Of a DNA stretch of 64,000 nucleotides, positions 22,937 through 32,652 are shown piece by piece; positions within the stretch are counted from its first letter, which is position 1, and each line of letters opens with the position of its first letter. The DNA lies in contig OY282609.1 in NCBI GenBank assembly GCA_958298945.1, positions 39,467,212 through 39,531,211 of the forward strand, read 5' to 3'. The stretch comes from Atherix ibis. Lineage: Eukaryota; Arthropoda; Insecta; Diptera; Athericidae. The notes under the pieces are model-generated. The model was not told where the DNA came from. It did no database searches and was given only the letters and a program-made list of their open reading frames with translations. Both the position numbers and the translations under genes were made by a program.

Positions 22937-23072
22937 GTACATTGATCAAGAAAAGCATTTAATGGATCCTAAATCAACACAAGAATATGATCAGAATGCC
23001 GTGATAGATTTGTTGCCATCGCAATTTCTGGTTATGATATTGTGCATTGTAAAACTAAGCTTGTATTATTAG
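22889..23072 (+). pseudogene. unrecognised reading frame, continuation after the mariner
   Basis: The frame reads IHKNICLYIDQEKHLMDPKS, then TQEYDQNAVIDLLPSQFLVM and a hydrophobic end, stopping at 23072. The inverted copy at 26753-26544 gives the same peptide with a few substitutions (HREEHLMGPKST), keeps the frame and ends two residues later. Conservation of the frame between copies fits recent duplication or a former coding role. A hydrophobic C-terminus suggests a membrane anchor. No family is recognised. Confidence 0.45.
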
Positions 23073-23124
23073 TTTTTATAGTTATTTGTAATTTTTTTAT
23101 GAGTTTGTATAATTATTAACTAAT

Positions 23125-23306
23125 GTTTCTACTTCTTTCAACTGCAAAGAGGAAGTTGTGATCGATTTTTATATTTCAATTCTCTATGTTCAGTTGAAAG
23201 AAGTAGAAACAAGTTTTTGCTTGTTTCTACTTCTTTCAACTGAACATAGAGAATTGAAATATAAAAATCGATCACAACTCGATCGATTTTTATATTTCAA
23301 TTCTCT
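23125..23306. repeat. perfect 59-bp palindrome with 6-base loop, plus partial flanking copies
   Basis: 23155-23213 and 23220-23278 are exact reverse complements around the loop tttttg. A third piece (gtttctacttctttcaactg, 23125-23144) and a fourth (gatcgatttttatatttcaa and on, 23281-23306) repeat parts of the arms in alternating orientation. Such a structure forms by snap-back or template-switch synthesis. The 23160-23180 part also matches the inverted copy near 26470-26490. Confidence 0.93.
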
Positions 23307-23340
23307 GAAAAAAAAAAATTTTTTTAACAACACTCAAAAT

Positions 23341-23808
23341 AGTATGGACGATAAAATACTACTTAATTTATTAAATCAAGTAAAATCGAATTCTTGTGAA
23401 CATGCAGTGCACAAAACTGAAACTAATTTATATAATTTAAAAAAATTTCCGTTTAAATAAAATAAAAGCAAAAAGCTGTGACTAATTGCAATTGATGACG
23501 TCACCGGACGATATAATACAATAGCTTGGCAGATCATCCGATTTATTTTTTCATACAAGGACTTATCCATAGAGTATTTATTGGTAAAAAGTTCCACCAA
23601 ATCTATCAATATTGATAATATCAACAAAAAAACTACAGCTACTTATTTGAATCTGCTCAATGTACGCATTGTTTTAATAACCTGTGAAGAAATAATATCA
23701 AATGCTTCAAAGAACTTAGGGGCACTGCAGAGAAGCCTTATTGTTTCGATAATGCTGGAAACGTATTTTTACATTGATATACATTATCAGTTAGCGACTA
23801 GTTTCTAG
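23341..23808 (+). pseudogene. unrecognised reading frame with two in-frame stops
   Basis: One frame runs from ATG 23341 to the stop at 23806-23808, broken only by stops at 23458-23460 and 23479-23481. The first part begins MDDKILLNLLNQVKSNSCEH. The longer part contains GRYNTIAWQIIRFIFSYKDL, ATYLNLLNVRIVLITCEEII and SLIVSIMLETYFYIDIHYQL. The density of codons without stops in such AT-rich DNA is unusual and suggests former coding sequence. It could be two adjacent genes or one decayed gene. I recognise no domain. Confidence 0.42.
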
Positions 23809-24314
23809 CTGATTTATTATTTAATCAATAACATTAAAATATGTGACAACAAAATGGCGAGTTTTAGACCTATTAAAATTTTAAATGATTAACAAATATA
23901 TTTATCCCAATAATTTTGAAAAGATGAATGTAAAGAAAGCAAGTACTCAGTTATTCCGTATTATGGGTTTTGCAAATCTTGCAGACCTTAAAAATTAATA
24001 ATCTGTTCGACAATTTGAACTCTTTCACATTTTCGTTTACCAATCCACACAAAACTCCTCTATGATGTCAGAACTTTATATATAATGAAATGTGAGAGTC
24101 AAGGGAATTTCTATTAAGAGTAGAAATATTAAAAGCAAGGGAATGCTTGTCTAATTTACTTGGATTATCGGTTCCAATTGCACTATCAACGATCAAACTG
24201 AATCAATAAAATATTAACATCCCCAAGCTAACTATAAAGTAAAATAAATAATCATTGTTTGATGAATAGATAATTTTTATAAATACTATTTACATTTCTT
24301 AGGTACCGTTTATT
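23809..24314. other. non-coding stretch between unrecognised frames
   Basis: AT-rich with frequent stops in all frames. No repeat or transposon motif is visible. Confidence 0.5.
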
Positions 24315-24512
24315 ATGACAAAGTCTACAAATCAGGGAAGTGTAAAAAACCTGTTTTTAAAAATTCGGGCTAGGGGAAGATATAATAGTGAGGAGCTAAC
24401 TTCATTTGATGTCGAAATATATCTAGCTGCAATATATTCTATGAAAATGTTGTACTTTTCCTCAAATAGCAATACGGAGGAGGCAGATGAAGAAAATTAT
24501 TTATTAGTTTGG
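24315..24512 (+). pseudogene. unrecognised reading frame, 5' part, cut by a mariner
   Basis: From ATG 24315 the frame reads MTKSTNQGSVKNLFLKIRAR, then GRYNSEELTSFDVEIYLAAI and MKMLYFSSNSNTEEADEENY, ending LLVWG where the mariner end begins. Acidic and charged residues with good helical periodicity look protein-like. A possible 3' part of the same gene follows the mariner remnant at 25365. Both GRYN-containing frames (here and at 23490) share that motif, which may be chance. Confidence 0.42.
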
Positions 24513-25364
24513 GGTAAAAGAAATCTATTATTTTTTCGCTAGATGGTTGTAGTGATATATACGTAAAGTATTGATCAAATAAGTTCAGACTTGTGCTCGT
24601 TAAAAAAGTGACATTCCTTACTAAAAATAATTCGAAAACTGTCGATTTATTTGTGAGTTATAGGGTGTAAAAGATGATTTAACAAAGAGAAAATTTGTAT
24701 ATTTTACAATTTTGTTTTGATAAAGGCGAAAATTCAACCCAGGCGGCAGAAATTGTTGCTGGTGTTTATGGTCCCAATACTGTCGCAGCCAATTTTACGC
24801 AATTATGGTTACATCGATTCTGTTCCGGTATTTTCGATGCTACAGACACACTTCGCAAAGGAAGGCCCGTCGTTGAAGACCTCGATAAAATCATGCAAAT
24901 GATAAAAGTAGATCGGCATGTTACCAGTTGTAGCATCGCCCAGAAGCTAAAAATCGACCACAAAACAGTTTTAAACAAACTGCATAAAGCTGGATTCAAA
25001 AAGAAGCTCGATGTTTGGTTGCCAAACGAATTGACTCAAAAAAAAACATGATGGATCGAATTTACATCAGCAAAGCCTTGGCCAAACGGGACTTAAACGG
25101 ATAATAACTGGGGATGAGAAAGGAATCACATACGACAATATTCTGCGAAAACGATCGTGGTCAAACCGCGGTGAAGCGGGTTCAAACGGTTGTTAAACCA
25201 GGACGGTTTTGCTGTGCATTTGGTGGTACTGGAAACGAATCATCTACTATGAGCTGCTTCCATATGACCAAACACTTTAACCGCCAGGAAGGTTTTGCTC
25301 TGCATTTGGTGGTACTGGAAACGAATCATCTACTATGAGCTGCTTCCATATGACCAAACACTTA
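24512..25364 (+). mobile_element. mariner of the same family as 21609, 3' half lost
   Basis: The 5' terminus near 24512 (ggggtaaaagaaatctatta, then a cgctagatgg motif) aligns with the 5' end of the 21609 element. The transposase frame gives LQFCFDKGENSTQAAEIVAG and KKKLDVWLPNELTQKK, then breaks near 25050 before ITGDEKG. A 73-bp segment is duplicated at 25205-25277 and 25291-25363. Sequence after that is not mariner: the region with the second and third catalytic Asp and the 3' terminal repeat is missing. Confidence 0.85.
25205..25363. repeat. tandem duplication of 73 bp, period 86, inside the mariner
   Basis: Units 25205-25277 and 25291-25363 differ by about one base (gctgtgc versus gctctgc) and code for the VWW...YYELLP region in the correct frame. 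Confidence 0.92.
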
Positions 25365-25604
25365 AAATCATTACAAAATGCAATAATTGCACGTGAAAAT
25401 TTATTAAAAGTGTGTACTTTTATAGCAGAAGATATGACCGAAACGCATATCAAAAATAAAAATTCCATAAGTAATAGTCACTTCGGAGTATTAAAAGCAC
25501 CGACTGATATTGCTTTTCAAGCTGCGGAAGATAGCTTAAATATGGTTAATAAAATTTGCACTATATGCCCACATAAAAAGAACATTTTAGAACATATGAA
25601 TTAA
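25365..25604 (+). pseudogene. unrecognised reading frame, 3' part after the mariner
   Basis: An open frame through the mariner boundary reads KSLQNAIIARENLLKVCTFI, then HIKNKNSISNSHFGVLKAPT, and ends ICPHKKNILEHMN at the stop 25602-25604. The open frame as a whole starts at 25335 inside the duplicated mariner segment, but that part is not in the transposase frame. Helical, charged, Cys-containing sequence. It may be the C-terminus of the protein starting at 24315. No family is recognised. Confidence 0.42.
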
Positions 25605-26274
25605 AATATTGAAGCTAAAATTAAATTAAATTGTGTTCGCTTCTCCGAAAACAATAGTTACGACAACTCTTATAATCACAGAAAAAATCTTTTGAAATAT
25701 TTTTCCGTTGGCATACTAATGCTGTAAGAAAAAAACATATCATATAAAACTTCAAGAGTATAACATTCACATAAAAAAAACCTTATTTTCATTTTTTATT
25801 TATTTGGATGCGGAATAGGCATATAATGAGGGGAAGCACATGACAAAAAACCGCCTAATACTTACCCTCATGGGTGGTGTCGAAAAGCATACATTCAGAA
25901 AATCCAAAATCCATAATCCAAAATTAAAAACGAAAATCTTAAAAAAGAAAAGGTATGACAAGGTATGAGAAGGTATAATTAGTTATAATTTTCTAAGGCG
26001 TATTGCTAAAACTTTATTAACAAATAAATATGGTCTGACTCAATGAAATGTTTACAAAACATTTCTTTCCAACAGGATTCACAAACTTACCCAACATTTT
26101 GCATAGTTTTTAAGAAAATGTACCCGGAAAAATATTGGATGGCAGGGTACTGTCTATATATTGAATGGCAGAATAGAAAAAAATTTGGCTGATATACACG
26201 TAAAAATATGTTAATTTAAATAGATACAAGTATGATTATATTAAAAACAAATTAACGAACTACTAATTAGAATA
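25605..26274. other. AT-rich non-coding region
   Basis: No gene or transposon recognised. A short direct repeat (aaggtatgacaaggtatgag) lies near 25952-25975. Confidence 0.5.
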
Positions 26275-26379
26275 GTATTAATAATCGTTAATACTGTATT
26301 GGTATATGTACATAATTAATATACGTATTGTATATCAATTATGTACTTATACCAATACAGTATTAAAGATTATTAATAC
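26275..26379. repeat. long imperfect hairpin, arms about 43 bp
   Basis: Arms 26275-26317 and 26337-26379 pair with about three mismatches (gtattaataatc ... gattattaatac at the base). The 19-base middle is itself AT-rich. This could be a foldback element or, less likely, a pre-miRNA-like stem. Confidence 0.82.
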
Positions 26380-26489
26380 GTACATTTACCAATACATATG
26401 TACATATGCCAAACATCCTTTTTTTATGAAGAAAAACACTGAATTGTTTAGCAAAAATTGTCAATCATAAATGTAAAAATCGATCACAA

Positions 26490-26529
26490 TATACTTTTCT
26501 TATTTATACAAACTCATAAGAAAAGTATA
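26490..26529. repeat. perfect 14-bp inverted repeat
   Basis: Arms 26490-26503 (tatacttttcttat) and 26516-26529 are exact reverse complements with a 12-base loop, directly downstream of the minus-strand frame ending at 26544. Confidence 0.85.
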
Positions 26530-26543
26530 AATAACTATAAAAA

Positions 26544-26753
26544 CTAATAATACGTATACAAGCTTAGTTTTACAATGCACAATATCATAACCAGAAATTG
26601 CGATGGCAACAAATCTATCACGGCATTCTGATCATATTCTTGTGTTGATTTAGGACCCATTAAATGCTCTTCTCGATGAATATACAAACAGATGTTTCTA
26701 TGTATATGATATATAATTCGACAAACATCATCCAGAAATATATTGATCAACAT
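26544..26753 (-). pseudogene. unrecognised reading frame (second copy)
   Basis: ATG 26753 to the stop at 26544 gives 69 codons: MLINIFLDDVCRIIYHIHRN, then ICLYIHREEHLMGPKST and LPSQFLVMILCIVKL. It is uninterrupted here, whereas the sister copy carries a mariner after CRII. The frame upstream (CASVPST) has a stop within about ten codons, so the complete protein, if longer, is also broken here. Possible short membrane protein. No family recognised. Confidence 0.45.
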
Positions 26754-26830
26754 AGTAGATGGAACCGACGCACAACTACAGGTTCAACTAATTTTTGCAC
26801 GAAATGCTGAAACTTTCTGATACTTAACGT

Positions 26831-28159
26831 TACAATATATTCAAATAATGCGTTTGATCAAATTAATCTGAACGTTAATATTTTTGTGGGCGATATTTTC
26901 GTATTCAAAAATTTTGTTCTACGTTGCAACTCTTTTTATATTATTACTCAATTCTATAACCTTAAACAATATTAATAAAAACGTTTGAAGTTAATTCAAC
27001 TAAATGCTCAAAAGCTATTGATTTGACGATATTTCATCAACTCTTTTGCTTACGTTATACTAGTATGTGTTTATCTATTTATGAATATATATATTTATAC
27101 AGGATAACACAAATTAAAACAACACACAATTTACCTTTCTTATTGGTGATGTCTGTTATTTTAATATAAAATTTATTTTAATATATCACTCTTATGTTAT
27201 CCAGTACGAAACGTATAATATCGAATATGTTAAATCTTACACAAACAATCAATACAAAACCTTATTTGATAAATTAAAAAAATAGCCCTTGAATGATGTT
27301 ATTAAAAAAATCGCTATAATCGATGTAATCGAATAATTTCATTTAAATATCGTGTGTAATTGATATATGTCGTTTTCTCATGCATACAGACAAAATTGGA
27401 GTTTCATTTTGCTTCTTGCTTCTCTATTAAAAAAATACTTCAAAACAAAAGTATTTATAGCATAATTGAATTTTGTCATATAACAGAAATGATATACGAG
27501 TACATCATAAGGTTACCCTGTATAAAAAAATATAAACAGAAATAATAGTCTATAAATTTATTTGAATTTTTATGGTAATCTTGATTTTTAGTTGTTCTTC
27601 TAAAAATAGGCCAAATGTACAATAATTAACTTTTATCGGCTTTTTTCATTTCATAATTTTTATAACTGTTTTCAATGTGTAAATATTACAATTTTTGAAG
27701 CTGTAATATTTACATATAGAAAACAAATAAATCCCATATAATAAAATGTCTGTTCTTTTACAATCTCAGAATGTAATTAAAAATAAGGAAATTTATTGTA
27801 CAATATATTGAAAACAGGAATTGGGTGGGTTTTTTCTTGTTTTAAAACTTGAATTTGATTTTTATTGCAATTAACTAAAAAAAAAAAAACAAATAAACAA
27901 TTACCAATTTTGTTATCTTTTTTAGTTCTTATCCCAATTTACTAAAAATAAATAAATAAAACATCAATTTTGTTAATTTTTTTATTTTTAGATAAGATTA
28001 TAAATTTCCTTCTTACTTTTTATATATAAAACTAATTTTCTTAACGAATAAAATTAACACTCTAAAGAATAGTTTTGTTGTAATAAATAAAATTTATTCT
28101 ATTTATATATGCGCTTGGCTCTATACAATAAGTTACACTTTGCATATAAGGGTTAATTC
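26831..28159. other. AT-rich non-coding region
   Basis: No recognisable gene. A small hairpin with 13-bp arms (tgtaaatattaca / tgtaatatttaca) lies near 27678-27714. Poly-A and poly-T runs are frequent near 27830-27990. Confidence 0.5.
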
Positions 28160-29029
28160 TCAAGATCTAATCCAATTTACCATTAAAATTAATAGTATTT
28201 ACAAAATAATGTGGATGTCAAACCTACTCTTAATAGTTATAAGACTACGACCCATGAGAATCGTGACTTTGCCGATGAACTTCTTAAAGTCGATTCTGTA
28301 TTTATTAACTGTATTACACAGAGTCGATATTTTCTAATGGTGTCTGCAGGGGAATTGTCTTTCAAATACCAGACAGGAAGGTGTTTAACTAGTGCATTGT
28401 CGACCAACATGCCAATATGAGTAATGGAAGGAGTTTGTCCCATTTGGGCTGATCTTGGTTACACTGTTAGAACAAATAGTCTGTCATAGTACGATTGAGT
28501 TGTTCTAAAATACCGTCAGATTATAGATGACATTGCTGTCAAACGATGTGCCGACATTGTATACTCTTATGAAACCTTGATTCTTTGATGTGACCATTTT
28601 CTAATCGGACTGCCGAGATTTACTACACATTAGATTCTTATATCCCTACATGTGGTTTATTTTATTTTTTTATTTTATTAGACCAAAGTGACTCACCGCC
28701 GACATTCAATTCTGCTTATTTTATTTGGCATCGGAAACTGTCATGTACCTTATACCAGCTCGTTATTTACAATATACAATGTTCTCCGCTCTACCTAAAC
28801 TCCATTTGGAGAACCTATTTCAGTCTTAGATCTTTTAGTTTCATTAAAAGTTCGCTCATCATCCTTTAACCGATCCAAGGCAGTTTTAATATCCGTATGC
28901 TCGGCCTGTGATATTTCCATGTCTACCACCATTATTAGAATTCCAACGTTTTTTTTGGTTTTCTAATCTATCTAATCTAGCAGCATTTTAATATTGTTTT
29001 CTTGATTACCCACGAAGTTAACTTCTAAA
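28160..29029. other. more balanced sequence, possible decayed retroelement
   Basis: 28211-28420 (plus) reads NSYKTTTHENRDFADELLKV and more with no recognised motif. Minus strand about 28930-28800 gives MEISQAEHTDIKTALDRLKD, then DERTFNETKRSKTEIG, a charged helical stretch. Composition is less AT-rich than the flanks. It borders the mariner remnant that follows. No assignment is made. Confidence 0.3.
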
Positions 29030-29550
29030 TTAACTCCAACTACGATCATAATCTTTCCTACCGATGGAACGTTTTTGTCTTGTTTAGTGCACGTTCGGTA
29101 GCAGAAGTCTATTGTTTTAACTGAACTTTGGTTTCTAGTGTGTACGTGTATATAGTAGGTGAATCCATGTTTCATCAACAGTTATGAATCGATGCAGAAA
29201 TTCGTTTGTATTATGGTTAAAAATGTCAATTTAATTTGTTACACGAATCGGCTTCTGATTACTGCAACCATTTTGCCGATAGCTTTCTCATACCCAAAAT
29301 TTTATATATGTTAAGATGTTTCCTACACGTTCCTTTGAGATGTTTACCATTTCAGCTACATCATACACTTTCACTCGACGGTATTTTAAAACGAAATTAT
29401 CGATTTTATTAACCGTGGTCTCCAAATTGGCTATCCTTGGCGCTTAGCTTTACTTGTGCTCGCACAACCAATGCAATAAACCGCTTCTGAATAATTCCAT
29501 ACGATCCAGTCTTCATAATTCTTTTCAAGTTTGGTTTTTGTTTCAGACAT
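29030..29550 (-). mobile_element. old mariner remnant
   Basis: Minus-strand translation gives RFITVDETWIH (the first catalytic Asp block of mariner transposases, VDETWIHYY in the family) followed by CTKQDKNVPSVGKIM, which matches the K.....SAGKVM stretch that follows it. The likely start MSETKTKLEKN lies at 29550. Many stops; termini not recognised. Confidence 0.6.
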
Positions 29551-32482
29551 AGTTTTTTTTCTCAAAAATAATGTTTTATTAACATACAAAATACACTCAT
29601 TAATTTAAAAAAACCACAAACGTTGCTTGCTTTCAATGTCTGCCAAAACTTAACTAATGAACATACTCGTATAATAAAATTTTTTGAGGCTTCTTTTTAT
29701 AAATTTTGAAAACGGAATTTGAAGGTATAATTTTGAATATTCACTTGCAAATAATAGATTAAGTTTTTCTGGGTTACAAAATTTATGAAACATTTCTTTC
29801 GATTGTGAAACATTTCTTTCTATATTGTTGTCATCAAAAACCATATCGAAAGATACAACGGTATAATAATTTTTCTCTGTTTACATAGAATATAATGAAT
29901 TACGATAATTCAAGTGGAGGATATAAACGGAGGAAGCATATTTTCCGAAGATTTTAGAATCATTTTGATTATTGTTAGTTTTCAAAGAATTTGGTAGTAT
30001 GTTCTAGTAAATAGAAATATTCTTGTTCTATAGTTTAATTATACTATACTAGCATAGAAGTTACTAAATTATTCATAACGAATTCATCGTTAATTTTGTA
30101 TAGTAATTTTATATGAAAAGGAGAAGTAATCTGATTTTTATTTATATTCATTATTTTACAGAAAGAACCCAAAATTTATTAAATAAAAGTATTGAAACAT
30201 ATCGAAAATTATATTTTAGATGAATTTTTATATTTAAATAAAATATAATACATTTTCTTATGACACATCCCTTTTTATTTTTCGTCGACCGGGCTCGAAT
30301 TAATGAGCTATCAATGGATCAAAACCACGAAAGTTGTTGACAAGCTTTCGCGATGCGTAAGGACCGCGCGTATAAAAACAAATATTTTTTAATGTTAATC
30401 AAATTTTTAATGTGAATTAATTTTGTAATGAAATCTATAAAAACTTAAATATTGACATTATTGAATAAATATATCTCATGTTCTAATTTTTTCTGCTACA
30501 ATAGATGGAAAAATTTACTTGGTTTCTAAAATGTTACCTATCAAAAATAAAAACAAATTATAAGAAACTTTAAAAAATGGAATTATATTTATTTTGGTTA
30601 TGAACTTGTACAGATTTCATCTTTTTAAAATTAAATAGTTTTCTGCGATTGATTTATTGAAATTTTGTAAAAGTTTCCAACATAGTTCAAATATGAGTTA
30701 GTGCATCAATTGCTATGTAGCAATACCAAATTTATAAAATTTTATAGAACAGAGTCCAAAATAAATTTATTTTTAATAATTTTTGCGCATTTAGAGAAAT
30801 TAAATATGCAGAGAATATAATGCCACACGACATAGTATGCTGAATAGCTTTTCCACCTCAATACTTTTACTTTGTAATTTCACCTTATTAAATGGTTCTA
30901 TTTTTTAGATATTCTATATAGAAAAACATCTGTGTACTTGCGTAAGTAAGGCTTAATGTATACAATATCAATGTGTGAGAGGAGAAAATTGCAAACCAGC
31001 TCCACATTGCCAAACCCTAAATCGATTGCTGATTATTTGTGGGCAGTCGAATTGTTTTTCTTTCAGTTGAGAAAATACTACATATTATAGTTCAAAAATA
31101 TTTCTTGTTATTCTGTTCTCCTGATTTTCATTTCTCTCTTCGTAATATGATCATCATGTATACATACGTATTATAAAAATATGTGTGCATTTCAAATGGG
31201 TTTTTTAGTAATATTTTAAAAGAATAAAACTCTTATGAAAATAAGTTAATGTGTCGTGTTATTTATTGTATTTCTCAGCATTTCTTTTGTACATATTGAA
31301 TGATACCTAATTAAAAATGATTAAATTAGCTTAAATATCATATTTTTTGGAGGACGTAAATTGTAATCCTAATTTTATTTTGTGCCTAGTCGCTTAACGT
31401 AAAAACTGGCATACCTCTATTAATCAATGAACTATTAGATAGATTATCAATAAAAAAGAGTATTCAAAACGGTCCACAATTTCATTGAATTTAGCATATT
31501 TACATAATCTTCATTTATTTAATACTGAATATTTTTCACATTATTTGTGTCTGTTTAAACCTTTTTATTAAAAAAGTATATGTATGTTTATATTAAATTT
31601 AAAAAAAAATTATACTAATAATACTTCTATATTCCTAATGATTTTAGAATTTCAAATATTATTGTATTTTAAATATATAAATATACATTACTAATATTTA
31701 ATAGAATTATTAACAAAAATAAAAATAATATAATAAGTGCTTAGCAAATTATCCTATCTCTTAAAAAGTTTAAAATAATGTTAAGTGACTGGTAAATTTG
31801 CTACGCACTTTAAATATAAGTTTTTCTTTTGCAAATAATACCAATAGATCGTAACTGTTTAAATAAATTGTGTTGTAATACACTTTTTGGAAAACGATAA
31901 TGCGTATTCTTTTAAATGTTAATAAATACTCCTTCAAGAATGAGTGCTAAAAATCAATTAATATTCATAAATACTATATTAATGGTAAGAATAGCAAAAA
32001 ATTAATAATTTTTCTCCAAAATATAATACCAAAGAAAATTTTGAATAAGTACGTACAGAAAGTAAAAAAAAGACATATTTAAAACGTTACTAGGACTTTT
32101 TTTAAACAATGCATCTCCACCAAATATGATAACTGATGCATGAACATATTATTTTACGTAAAAATATAACCTTTCTTCTACTTAAATTTACAGATTGTAC
32201 AACGGAATTTTTTTAAAATCTGCTATAAAATAATATATAATGCATTCAATTGTTAAGTTATAAAAAATAACTTTTATTTTCTTTGTGAATAAATTTCATA
32301 GTAAAAAATTTAAAATATATAAAATTTGTGCGCTAACGAACGTTGAAGGAATAGAATTTGTTGAAACTATTATAGTATGTGTATTGAGCATGTGTTTTCA
32401 TATCACAAGTTAGTATTATTAAAAAATAAATGCATATTGTTTAATAAATATCTTAAAATAAGTTTTATATTTTTATATAAAA
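29551..32482. other. AT-rich non-coding region with one GC-richer patch
   Basis: Mostly AT-rich without coding signal. 30283-30373 stands out as GC-richer (cgtcgaccgggctcg ... gcgtaaggaccgcgcg) and has no tRNA cloverleaf or recognisable frame. A 15-bp direct repeat, period 20, occurs at 29786-29800 and 29806-29820. Confidence 0.5.
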
Positions 32483-32652
32483 TATTGGGTTGTCGGAAAG
32501 GTCATGAAAATTTTGAATTGATATTTTTATACAATATTATATTCATTATATTATATTTTACTTTTATTCTTATTAAATAAGCACGAATAGTTATAAAAAA
32601 ATTGACCATTGAAGTTGTCTTCCTTTCATGTCACAATATAGTCCAACCCAAG
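32483..32652. mobile_element. mariner-derived miniature element (MITE-like)
   Basis: Starts after TA with ttgggttgtcggaaagg, the terminus type of mellifera-like mariners (compare 20026), and ends with tagtccaacccaa, its inverted counterpart. About 167 bases of AT-rich DNA lie between. The inner ends are only loosely inverted, and the right TA is not intact. Confidence 0.55.

Larger units (their letters stand above)
26460..26830 (-). repeat. inverted second copy of the 21483-23180 sequence, without the mariner
   Basis: Reading the minus strand from 26830, the sequence follows the plus strand from 21486 (gtttcagcatttcgtgcaaa) through ggttccatctactatgttga, across the mariner insertion site, and on to the gatcgatttttat boundary of the palindrome. 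An 18-base deletion upstream of the Val-Pro-Ser-Thr codons and point changes distinguish the copies. This is direct evidence of a duplicated locus. Confidence 0.92.

Noticed and set aside
21151..25604. Assigning the unrecognised frames to a named viral or host family
   Set aside because: I could not match any diagnostic motif; naming a family would be guesswork, so it is reported only as an open finding.
30283..30373. GC-richer patch considered as a tRNA gene
   Set aside because: No cloverleaf, no A-box/B-box arrangement and no anticodon stem can be drawn.
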